From assembly GCA_947497195.1 (NCBI GenBank), contig CANMGM010000009.1:1-19235 (forward strand): 19,235 nt of DNA, written 5' to 3'. Numbering within the stretch: the first letter of the stretch is position 1; each line of letters begins with the position of its first letter. This stretch comes from Bacteroidota bacterium (GTDB lineage: Bacteria > Bacteroidota > Bacteroidia > M30B66). The position numbers and the translations under genes are program-made. The notes under the pieces are model-generated. The model made no database searches. It worked only from the letters and a program-made list of their open reading frames with translations, and was not told where the DNA came from. Shown here one piece after another: positions 1-7,189 of this stretch.

Positions 1-144
1 GCCTTCAGGCAAATTGTAAACAACTTCACGCAACTCAGAGGGCAAATGCCGAATCTGCTCGCAATGCAAAACGGTTTCTTCGTCGCTATACGTTTCTTTG
101 TTCGAAAAACGGCCTATTGGGTAAAACAAATGTTCGATGCTCAT
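1..144 (-). CDS. YfiT/BstA-like DinB-superfamily protein, N-terminal part (cut by window edge)
   Basis: Only the first 48 codons are visible; the frame stays open to base 1. The product begins MSIEHLFYPIGRFSNKE and continues through an LPSELREVVYNLPEG segment. A short lead-in, a YPIG(R/K) motif near residue 8 and a 'LP.(E/K)LR..V..L' helix near residue 34 match the beginning of Bacillus YfiT/BstA, a four-helix DinB-fold protein that binds metal through three histidines and is known as a bacillithiol S-transferase. Those histidines would lie beyond the edge, so activity cannot be judged. The start codon overlaps the stop of the upstream lipoprotein gene (ATGA, 141-144), which suggests translational coupling. 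The gene is last in the visible hmgA-hpd operon. Role in that pathway is inference: it could be a thiol-dependent isomerase or a detoxifying transferase. Another DinB-fold hydrolase is also possible. Confidence 0.7.
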   Translation of the reverse strand, partial: MSIEHLFYPIGRFSNKETYSDEETVLHCEQIRHLPSELREVVYNLPEG

Positions 145-659
145 TTTTTATTCTTGGCCTTTGGTTTATATTCATATTTTAATGCAAAAGTCTGTTGAGC
201 TTTTTCGTAATCATCAGCTGCTTCCTTCGTGACCATATTTATTTCTGCATATATTTTTTCGACTTGTGCATCGTCGGAGGGAGAATAAAGACTGTCGGGT
301 TTCGAAAGTAGCTGTACAGCTCGCCGATACTCATCCTGCGCCAGTTCCTGATATGTGCGAATGAAGGTAAGCGTGGCATCTTTGAATGAAGCATCATTGT
401 TATAGGAACCCATCGCTTCTGATTTTGCAAGCGAGAGATTAATCTGGCCTTGCATGCGGCCAAGCATGGTTTGCATATCGCCTTTCACATATGTTTCAAG
501 CACCTCCTGCAGACGGGCTGTTGCATCTACTACGGCAATCTGCTGTACAACAAGACTATCGTTATATGCAACAGCCGATATTTCGGTTTTCGATGAACAG
601 GAACTCAGTCCAGCAACAAATCCCAATACGATTAAAAGTGGCAACAAAAATTTCTTCAT
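141..659 (-). CDS. Small lipoprotein of unknown function in the tyrosine-catabolism operon
   Basis: The 172-residue product starts with a lipoprotein signal peptide: MKK, a hydrophobic stretch of about 14 residues, and a lipobox LSSC ending at Cys21. It should therefore be lipidated and membrane-anchored, facing the periplasm or the surface. The mature part has no cysteine, looks almost wholly alpha-helical and is rich in Gln, Glu, Lys and Ala. It ends in a lysine-rich tail (KPKAKNKK). I do not recognise the family with confidence; the YND-(V)-Q opening after the lipobox faintly recalls small helical surface lipoproteins of Bacteroidota and Leptospira. It begins 12 bases after the hpd stop and its own stop overlaps the next start, so it is cotranscribed and probably translationally coupled. 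No SD-like sequence precedes the ATG. Being a real gene is near certain; its function is open. Confidence 0.88.
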   Translation of the reverse strand: MKKFLLPLLIVLGFVAGLSSCSSKTEISAVAYNDSLVVQQIAVVDATARLQEVLETYVKGDMQTMLGRMQGQINLSLAKSEAMGSYNNDASFKDATLTFIRTYQELAQDEYRRAVQLLSKPDSLYSPSDDAQVEKIYAEINMVTKEAADDYEKAQQTFALKYEYKPKAKNKK

Positions 660-671
660 CGAAATATAGGT

Positions 672-1808
672 TTACAATGTTCCTCTGCGTTCCTGCTCGC
701 GCTCAATAGCCTCAAAAAGCGCCTTGAAATTTCCCTTCCCGAATGCGCGTGCGCCGCGACGCTGAATGATCTCGTAAAACAAGGTAGGACGATCTTCTAC
801 AGGTCGGGTAAAAAGTTGCAAAAGGTAACCCTCATCGTCGCGGTCTACGAGAATATTCAATTTGCGCAGTTCGTCCATATCCTCTTCTATCTTCCCAACA
901 CGCGCTTCCAAATCGTCGTAATAGGTTCCGGGCACTTCGAGGAAATCGACTCCTCTGCTGCGAAGTTCGGCCACCGTTTCCATGATGTTATCGGTTGCAA
1001 CCGCAATATGCTGAACTCCTGAGCCGTGGTAAAAATCAAGGTATTCTTCAATCTGCGAACGCTTCTTCCCTTTGGCCGGTTCGTTGATCGGAAATTTCAC
1101 AAACTCGTTTCCGTTGGCAACCACTTTCGACATCAGCGCCGAGTATTCGGTCGAAATATCTTGGTCGTCGAACGAAATGATTACGCGAAAACCAAGTACG
1201 TCTTCATAGAATTTTACCCAGGTATTCATTTCGCCCCAACCCACGTTTCCCACACAATGGTCAACGAACTTAAGTCCGACCGATTTAACCGGCACTTTCG
1301 ACTGTGCTGCCTGATACCCCGGCATAAATACGCCCCGGTAATTTTTACGCTCTACAAAGGTGTGGATAGTATCGCCATAGGTGTGAATGGATGCGGTGCG
1401 CACCTCCCCGAATTCGTCGGATTTTACCTGCAAGCCTTCATGAACTTTAGCTCCGCGCTTGCTTGTTTCTTCGAGTGCCTTTGCGGCATCATCAACCCAA
1501 AGAGCAAGCACGCGAACCCCATCGCCGTGTTTCTTCACATGGTCCGAAATAAATCCATCGGGAAACAGCGAAGCCGTTAGAATAAGTCTGATTTTCCCCT
1601 GCTGCAAAACATACGAAACGCGGTCTTTAACGCCAGTTTCAGGTCCTGCATAGGCCACCAGCTCGTAGCCCCATGCGCTCTGGTAGTAATAGGCCGCCTG
1701 CTTGGCATTGCCTACATAAAATTCAACATAATCGGTGCCAAGTAAGGGCAGAAAATCTTCTTGCGGATTTGTATTGCTCTGTGTGCTTGGATGTGTAGCA
1801 GTTTCCAT
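672..1808 (-). CDS. hpd: 4-hydroxyphenylpyruvate dioxygenase
   Basis: This cytoplasmic Fe(II) enzyme of tyrosine degradation converts 4-hydroxyphenylpyruvate and O2 to homogentisate and CO2. At 378 residues it has the normal length. It shows the two vicinal-oxygen-chelate domains of the family: residues 20-155 are the non-catalytic one (begins LGTDYVEFYVGNAKQAA) and 180-350 the catalytic one. The iron triad is visible: His184 in VDHCVGNV, His267 in GVQHIAVATDNI and Glu346 in LFYEIIQRRGA. The closing segment RRGARAFGKGNFKALFEAIE is the C-terminal gating helix that separates true HPPD from hydroxymandelate synthases. The gene follows hmgA by 26 bases and precedes the lipoprotein by 12, so all are likely on one transcript. 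The ATG at 1808 gives the usual short, variable N-terminal tail. No defect is seen. Confidence 0.97.
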   Translation of the reverse strand: METATHPSTQSNTNPQEDFLPLLGTDYVEFYVGNAKQAAYYYQSAWGYELVAYAGPETGVKDRVSYVLQQGKIRLILTASLFPDGFISDHVKKHGDGVRVLALWVDDAAKALEETSKRGAKVHEGLQVKSDEFGEVRTASIHTYGDTIHTFVERKNYRGVFMPGYQAAQSKVPVKSVGLKFVDHCVGNVGWGEMNTWVKFYEDVLGFRVIISFDDQDISTEYSALMSKVVANGNEFVKFPINEPAKGKKRSQIEEYLDFYHGSGVQHIAVATDNIMETVAELRSRGVDFLEVPGTYYDDLEARVGKIEEDMDELRKLNILVDRDDEGYLLQLFTRPVEDRPTLFYEIIQRRGARAFGKGNFKALFEAIEREQERRGTL

Positions 1809-1834
1809 GGGATTGGTTGATTCGGGTAAAATAA

Positions 1835-2998
1835 TTAGTGCTTTTCCATCCAGGAATTCCAGTAAATTCCATCGTCGATGTTCAAAGCATCTTCGGTTAT
1901 TTGCAGTGGCTTAAAGGTGTCGATCATCACGGCAAGCTCGAGCGTTTCTTTTTGCCCGATGGAACGCTCGTAAGCACCGGGATGCGGCCCATGCGGAATA
2001 CCGGCCGGATGCAATGTAAACTGCCCGGGCGAAATGTCGTTGCGGCTCATGAAATCGCCGTCTACGTAATAAAGCACTTCATCTGAATCGATATTGCTGT
2101 GGTTGTAGGGCGACGGAATTGACTTTGGATGGTAATCGTACAAACGCGGACAAAACGAGCAAATCACAAATCCGGAAGCCTCAAAGGTTTGATGAATCGG
2201 CGGCGGCATGTGAATGCGGCCCGTGATGGGTTCGAAATTGTGAATCGAAAAGGCATACGGAAAGTTATATCCATCCCAGCCAACTACATCAAATGGATGG
2301 CTTGCATAAATATACTGATGCAACGTCTGCTCCTTTTTAACTTTGATGAGGAAGTCGCCTAGTTCATCGTGCGTTTCGAGCTGCTGTGGCCTGCGTATAT
2401 CGCGTTCGCAGTATGGCGAATGCTCGAGCATTTGTCCAAACCAGTTGCGGTAACGTTTAGGTGTATACACTGGACTGTAGGATTCAATTACCAGCAAGCG
2501 ATTTTCGGTCGAATCAAATTCAAACTGGTAAATCATCCCGCGTGGAATTACCAGGTAATCGCCATACGAAAATGTGATGTTACCAAGCAACGTACGCAAC
2601 GTGCCGCTTCCTTTGTGGATGAAAATCACTTCATCGGCGTCGGCATTTTTGTAAAAATAATCGCGCATGGAGTTTTGCGGAGCCGCCACAGAAATGCACA
2701 CATCTTTATTTATAAAAAGTGCTTTTCGGCTTTCGAGGAAATCGCCCGAAGGAGCAACCTGAAATCCTTTGAGCCTGCGTGCAAGCATGTTTTTGGCAAC
2801 TGCGATTTTGGGCTGTAAATCGATCGATTCGAGCACCTGTTTTACCATTGTAGGTCGGTGCACATGGTAGAGCAGCGACGACATGCCATCGAAGCCCACT
2901 GTGCCAAACAATTGCTCGTAGTACAAACCACCTGTAGGCTTTTCAAAAACGGTGTGTCGCTTGTTGGGGATTTGTCCGAGTGCGTGATAGAACGGCAT
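1835..2998 (-). CDS. hmgA: Homogentisate 1,2-dioxygenase
   Basis: This Fe(II) ring-cleaving dioxygenase turns homogentisate into 4-maleylacetoacetate, the step after HPPD. From the chosen start it has 387 residues, typical of the shorter bacterial form, and opens MPFYHALGQIPNKRHTVFEK as family members do. The cupin core carries SIHNFEPITGRIHMPPPIHQ, then the probable iron ligands His300 (PYNHSN) and Glu307 (DSDEVLYYVDGDF) and the His cluster around 336-339 (HPAGIPHGPHPG). The frame is open further upstream to an ATG at 3052. I reject that start because a good promoter lies inside the extra 18 codons and those codons do not look like the family. There is no SD sequence, as is usual in the phylum. 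It is the first gene of the operon hmgA-hpd-lipoprotein-BstA-like. Fumarylacetoacetase is not in the window. Confidence 0.95.
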   Translation of the reverse strand: MPFYHALGQIPNKRHTVFEKPTGGLYYEQLFGTVGFDGMSSLLYHVHRPTMVKQVLESIDLQPKIAVAKNMLARRLKGFQVAPSGDFLESRKALFINKDVCISVAAPQNSMRDYFYKNADADEVIFIHKGSGTLRTLLGNITFSYGDYLVIPRGMIYQFEFDSTENRLLVIESYSPVYTPKRYRNWFGQMLEHSPYCERDIRRPQQLETHDELGDFLIKVKKEQTLHQYIYASHPFDVVGWDGYNFPYAFSIHNFEPITGRIHMPPPIHQTFEASGFVICSFCPRLYDYHPKSIPSPYNHSNIDSDEVLYYVDGDFMSRNDISPGQFTLHPAGIPHGPHPGAYERSIGQKETLELAVMIDTFKPLQITEDALNIDDGIYWNSWMEKH

Positions 2999-3021
2999 GT
3001 TGGCAATGAGTCTTAGAAATG

Positions 3022-3052
3022 CAAACCTACGGGATAAATCGAAGTAATGCAA
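3022..3052 (-). promoter_or_regulatory. Bacteroidota-type promoter for the hmgA-hpd operon
   Basis: On the minus strand a TTG (3052-3050) is followed after exactly 20 bases by TAGGTTTG (3029-3022). This fits the Bacteroidota sigma factor consensus TTG / TAnnTTTG with optimal spacing. Transcription would start near 3015-3017, giving a leader of under 20 bases before the ATG at 2998. That rules out the in-frame ATG at 3052, which sits on the -33 element. Confidence 0.72.
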
Positions 3053-3062
3053 CGTGAAAATT

Positions 3063-3077
3063 GCCTCAGGAGTAGGC
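3063..3077. promoter_or_regulatory. Possible operator: imperfect dyad upstream of the hmgA promoter
   Basis: The 15 bases read GCCTACTCCTGAGGC on the minus strand, with outer arms GCCT/AGGC and an asymmetric centre. The dyad ends about 10 bases upstream of the -33 element, where an activator could bind. The arms are only four bases, so this is a weak candidate. No regulator gene is adjacent. Confidence 0.2.
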
Positions 3078-3151
3078 TTAAGACATAAATAGTATCAGCA
3101 AAGGGGGCGTTTGCCGTTAGAATAAACGATGCTATGCGCTCTTGTTGTAGC

Positions 3152-6100
3152 CTACTTTTTAACCACTTGCAAACTTCCTGATTTTCGGATGGTTTTTCCG
3201 CTCAAGATAATTTCGTATCGGCCCGATGTGACGTTATTAAGCGGAATATTGACTTCCGAAGATCCTTTTTCAACCGATATTTCCCGAACTACTTTCCCGC
3301 TGCGATCCACAATGTGTAGTGTCAAATCTTCCTTCGAACCGAGCACTTCCAATGAAATTCGGGTGAACTCACTGGCCGGATTCGGGTATACTTGAATTTC
3401 TTCTGCGCGAATTGCAGTACTCTCAAGACCGGTAGGATTTGTTACATGAATTATGAGGGATGCGGTATCGTTGCACAAACCACGGGCAAGCGAAAGAAGC
3501 ACAGCATAGTCGCCGGGCTCTTGGTATACATAACCAATACTATCCAATCCCTGCAAGAATGCTCCATCGCCCATACTCCAGCTGATAAATTCTGCCTCAT
3601 TGGCATTGCATTTCAGTATGGCCGGCTGATTTAGAGGCAGAATGGTTTCTGAAACCGGAACTATGCTTGCCAATATCTGATCGCCTTGCTCGATATTCAC
3701 TAGTTCTTCAACCAATAGAATCCCCTGCGCAAATTCTATGCGGTATTGCCCTGGAGTAAGATTGCTGAGCGTTGCTTCGTTATTTACATTCCCCAAATTA
3801 CTAATCTCAACATTGCCTTGAAAAACAGAGGCATTCCAGTTCTGTGAGCCTTCGTTTAATAGTGCAATCGAACCGCTTTGCCCGTCGCAACCCGCGTTTG
3901 CGGTAGAAATCAAAATGCCTTTCGCATAGTGTAGGTAGAAACGGCCCTCATGCAGCCCTTCGCTCAGTGTAAACGAAACCGATGGATTAAGTTTTAAGTT
4001 ATAGCTACTGTTCGTTGCCCTGTCTTCGAGAATCAGCTTCGCAGTAGCCGGCATGTTGAGCGCTTCTTTCAGCGAGATATAAACATTGCCGCTTTGCGAA
4101 ACAGAAATACTTAATGGAATTGTATCGTTTGGATTGCTTTGATCGCGGCTTTGAATGCCCAATGTTTTATTCCCTTTTACCGAATACCAGTACGATTGCA
4201 TTGCCATTGGCGCCGCTTTCTGTAAATCGCGTATTTCATTAAACTCCGTGTTGTTGCCATTCGGATGAAAGTAAACTGCTAGTTCGTCCTGTGTATTGCC
4301 CTGTTGCATTTTAAGCGTTATTAAGGGCAATGAGCAGGAGCGACTGGCTGTGTCTATTGAAACAATCTCTGCTCTGTGTGCATTATTTAAGCGTAGGGTA
4401 TCGTTTGCATTGCTCTGAACAAAAAAGCCCTCTGCAGAAGAAATCCAAGGCTTAGCTCCGTTGATTCCAATTCCTTCATTGTTGCCCGTTACAAGCCAAG
4501 CCGCGTATGAGCCATTAAATTGGGGATTGGAAGCCACTTTTAATATTCCCGGTAAAATATGCTCAGACTGGGCAGAATATACCTTATTCCAATCGAGGGG
4601 GGATGGATAGGGATTTCCGGCATTGCTCCATACCGATTCTGTGGTGTTCGCTGTGTAAGGCAAAGGCAGGAAGAAATTTCCGAAGTTGAAATTTCCGAAG
4701 AATTCGAGTGTGGTCCCGCCTTGTACGTAGCTGCGGTACGCTTTCATGGCTTCAAAAACCAATTCCTGCTGCTGTCGAATGTGCCAGGCCGAAGCGAAGC
4801 CATTTATTGTTGGCAACCCATCGAAACTCCAGAAATAAGGATTGGCTTCCAAACTTTCTGTTAAAGCTTCATTTTCGGCCCAATTTATAGCGTTGATTGG
4901 CGAACTTATACTAACATGTTGAATCTCTTCGCCATGAATATACCGCTGCAATGAAGCTTTTCCTTGCAAAGCACCTGCACCAACACCCGAAATTAAAGCT
5001 GTACCATTTTCATCCGATTTTAACACAAGACTATCGCCGGTTTGAAATGTACCCGCTTCAAGCCTCATTATACCTTTAACAGTAAGTTTTCCGGTGTTAA
5101 ATCGATCACCTTGGCCTTGAATGGATAGATTACGGTAATCGCCTTTAACAACTGCTTGCGTTTGGTCGCTTTGATAGGCAACAGTTCCATCAAATGTGCG
5201 CGTTCCGCTTCCTGTAATGGCACGCTGAACGTTCGATGCATGGCGAATAATCAAGGCGTCGCTTGCGCCCGTTTCGAACGGACTATTTCCGTCGGTTTGG
5301 TGAATATTGTGGTTAATAATAAATACCGTTCCGGGCAAACTATCGGCACCCAGCGATATAACGCCCGACACAACTAAATTTGCTGCAGTTTCGGCAATAC
5401 CACCTCTTTCTCCGGGATTGTAAAACGCCAGGTTGTGGCATGAAAATTCTCCATTATCGCCTAGTTGAACGCTAAAATCTTTGTTGGTGCGAATCCAGAG
5501 GTTATGGTAATTGAGTGATGGAACCAATTGATTTCCGGGCATGTTCCATAGTTCACCATTCCCAAAGAATGTTGTACCCTCAGAAGCGATAAATGTGCTG
5601 TCGTTTAACTGAATATGTTGTGGATGGCCTTCCAGAATGAGGATGCCGGTTTGCTGATCAATAACTCCGGTCTGCTGAAATGAGAATACATCCAGAACGT
5701 GGGTATTGAGGCGAAGCGCACTCGCCGCGTTAATATTGATGCTTCGTATAACCAGATCGTTCCCGATCGTAAATGTCGACCCTGCTGTGAGAAACAAATC
5801 CGCTGATGCAAATATCCCTGAACCCGAAATTTCGTTTTGAGCACTATTTCCGGCAAGCGATATAAATGAAGCGGCAGAATTCGAAAGTACACCATCGTTA
5901 TGGAGATTGCCAAAAACCGTAAGGTGCGCACTAAACTGGCTGGAGCATTCCAGCGCAGCTCCATAAGCTATGGTTAAATTGCCGCACGAAGCGGCCTGTG
6001 TACCTGTTAGAATCGGATAATTGTTTAATCCAGAGGGTATGACGACTGCGTTGCATCGACCGGGAGTAGTACTTCCACTCCAGTTTTGGGGATCGAACCA

Positions 6101-6961
6101 ATTTGAATTTATACCTAACCAAACGAGCGAATCGGCAAGTCCGGCTTTGAAGGTATAACTGAGATTTGCTGTGGGCAGTGTAACCGGTGCCGATGAACGC
6201 ATTACGGCCGTAGAAGGACTGAAACCGAGCTGCGAACTAAGCCAGGCCGAGCTACCCGGATTTACTTGCCTTGTATGCACATCGGCAGAAGAGCTACCAC
6301 GCAATCCAATCTGAAAAAACGCTTCAAATCCTTGGAAACAATACGGACTTGTGTTGTAAGAAATCTGTATTTCGGAATTTTGTTCGAGGAGTTTGATTTG
6401 AAAGTCGAAGCGGTTGCGCAATTCGCCACAAAATCCAACAGCTTCTGCATCGCCCTGAATTTTAAAGTTCCGCCATTCTATAGTGAATGTACGGTTGGGG
6501 GCAACACCATTTATGCGTGTTCGAATACTCGCATTTTCGCCCGACCAGCGGCCTTCAAGGTCGGCATTTAGTGCAGAAATAACGCCATCAAATGGATAGT
6601 CGGATTGTAGAATGTTCGTGTACGGATAAACGATTCCCGATAAGCGGAAAGGACTTTCGTTTCCGAACCAAACATATCCGTTCGAAGCTATTCCGATTGA
6701 AGAATAGGTATTTCCGTTGAAGGTAAAATTGAATCCGATGGATTGGTTTTCGAAAAACTCTTCATCGCTGGGCGATAGCGTATCCGAAATACCGGGTTCT
6801 AAACCACCCGAAACCAGTTCGAGTGTTGGCGATTCTTCAGGAAGATGCTGGTAAGCAAAATCGGTTCTTTGAGCGAATTGATAACCGCATGCAAGCTGAG
6901 CCTTTGCCTTTGTGGCAATAACCAGCGTCAGAATAAGCAGTCTGAGGTATGTGTGCAGCAT
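3152..6961 (-). CDS. Large secreted T9SS type A cargo protein with beta-helix-like region and PKD domain
   Basis: The 1269-residue product has a Sec signal peptide (MLHTYLRLLILTLVIATKAKAQ, cleavage near residue 22). Residues 65-272 form a beta-sandwich of a type common at the N-terminus of Bacteroidota surface proteins (IASNGYVWFGNE, later NRTFTIEWRNFKI). Residues 280-320 carry the W.G....W....NW pattern ending in VVIPSGLNNYPIL. Residues 320-660 are short, repetitive, Asn/Gly-rich beta-strand rungs resembling a parallel beta-helix. Residues 670-870 hold the LQRYI...ISSPI and GNPYPSPLDW motifs typical of long Bacteroidota outer proteins. A PKD-like domain (about 1092-1175, with SWSMGDGAF and YQEPGDYAVLLS) precedes the type A sorting domain (about 1185-1269, YPNPASEF...VVKK). 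It is exported by Sec, then by T9SS, with its tail removed at the surface. Enzymatic activity is not evident; an adhesin or matrix role is inferred. About 190 bases separate it from the next cargo gene, with a terminator between. Confidence 0.9.
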   Translation of the reverse strand: MLHTYLRLLILTLVIATKAKAQLACGYQFAQRTDFAYQHLPEESPTLELVSGGLEPGISDTLSPSDEEFFENQSIGFNFTFNGNTYSSIGIASNGYVWFGNESPFRLSGIVYPYTNILQSDYPFDGVISALNADLEGRWSGENASIRTRINGVAPNRTFTIEWRNFKIQGDAEAVGFCGELRNRFDFQIKLLEQNSEIQISYNTSPYCFQGFEAFFQIGLRGSSSADVHTRQVNPGSSAWLSSQLGFSPSTAVMRSSAPVTLPTANLSYTFKAGLADSLVWLGINSNWFDPQNWSGSTTPGRCNAVVIPSGLNNYPILTGTQAASCGNLTIAYGAALECSSQFSAHLTVFGNLHNDGVLSNSAASFISLAGNSAQNEISGSGIFASADLFLTAGSTFTIGNDLVIRSININAASALRLNTHVLDVFSFQQTGVIDQQTGILILEGHPQHIQLNDSTFIASEGTTFFGNGELWNMPGNQLVPSLNYHNLWIRTNKDFSVQLGDNGEFSCHNLAFYNPGERGGIAETAANLVVSGVISLGADSLPGTVFIINHNIHQTDGNSPFETGASDALIIRHASNVQRAITGSGTRTFDGTVAYQSDQTQAVVKGDYRNLSIQGQGDRFNTGKLTVKGIMRLEAGTFQTGDSLVLKSDENGTALISGVGAGALQGKASLQRYIHGEEIQHVSISSPINAINWAENEALTESLEANPYFWSFDGLPTINGFASAWHIRQQQELVFEAMKAYRSYVQGGTTLEFFGNFNFGNFFLPLPYTANTTESVWSNAGNPYPSPLDWNKVYSAQSEHILPGILKVASNPQFNGSYAAWLVTGNNEGIGINGAKPWISSAEGFFVQSNANDTLRLNNAHRAEIVSIDTASRSCSLPLITLKMQQGNTQDELAVYFHPNGNNTEFNEIRDLQKAAPMAMQSYWYSVKGNKTLGIQSRDQSNPNDTIPLSISVSQSGNVYISLKEALNMPATAKLILEDRATNSSYNLKLNPSVSFTLSEGLHEGRFYLHYAKGILISTANAGCDGQSGSIALLNEGSQNWNASVFQGNVEISNLGNVNNEATLSNLTPGQYRIEFAQGILLVEELVNIEQGDQILASIVPVSETILPLNQPAILKCNANEAEFISWSMGDGAFLQGLDSIGYVYQEPGDYAVLLSLARGLCNDTASLIIHVTNPTGLESTAIRAEEIQVYPNPASEFTRISLEVLGSKEDLTLHIVDRSGKVVREISVEKGSSEVNIPLNNVTSGRYEIILSGKTIRKSGSLQVVKK

Positions 6962-7013
6962 CGATTTCCAGATTCGATTTCCTTACGCAATTGTGAAAGT
7001 AAAAGTTACGGAA

Positions 7014-7053
7014 ATAAAAAATGCTGCGGGACCCTATTGAGCCCCGCAGCATT
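7014..7053 (-). terminator. Rho-independent terminator of the 7190-9247 cargo gene
   Basis: A perfect 11-bp stem AATGCTGCGGG / CCCGCAGCATT (7020-7030 with 7043-7053) and a 12-base loop are followed on the minus strand by TTTTTTATTT. It lies about 135 bases beyond the stop of the upstream cargo gene and about 60 bases before the start of the next, so the two cargo genes are probably separate transcription units. Confidence 0.85.
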
Positions 7054-7068
7054 CACAAACCACCAACC

Positions 7069-7101
7069 GTATTCTGCATATCTACCCAAAAAGCAGAATA
7101 C
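7069..7101 (-). other. Second 3'-UTR hairpin
   Basis: GTATTCTGC (7069-7077) and GCAGAATAC (7093-7101) form a perfect 9-bp inverted repeat with a 15-base loop, 15 bases upstream (in minus-strand transcription) of the terminator stem. It lacks a following T tract, so it is not itself a classical terminator. It could protect the mRNA 3' end or be part of a small 3'-UTR-derived RNA; both are inference. Confidence 0.45.
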
Positions 7102-7189
7102 ATGGCATTATCCAAACGATTGGACACTCAAAAGTAGAAATAATAACCTTAAATGCAAATATAATTAGCAAAAAGAAAAGCGACTTAGG

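Noticed and set aside
1026..1580. 184-codon open frame on the plus strand opposite hpd
   Set aside because: It lies wholly antisense to hpd, whose protein is conserved along its full length. Its translation has no recognisable domain or signal peptide.
3071..3156. 8-bp inverted repeat AGTAGGCT / AGCCTACT around the gap between the 3152-6961 gene and hmgA, considered as a terminator
   Set aside because: The loop is 70 bases and there is no T tract after it. A match of this size in such a gap can arise by chance. A smaller GCAAA/TTTGC hairpin at 3098-3114 is also too weak.
6962..7013. Promoter for the 3152-6961 cargo gene (TAACTTTT or TACTTTCA on the minus strand)
   Set aside because: Neither box matches the full -7 consensus with a TTG at the right distance, so I did not annotate one.
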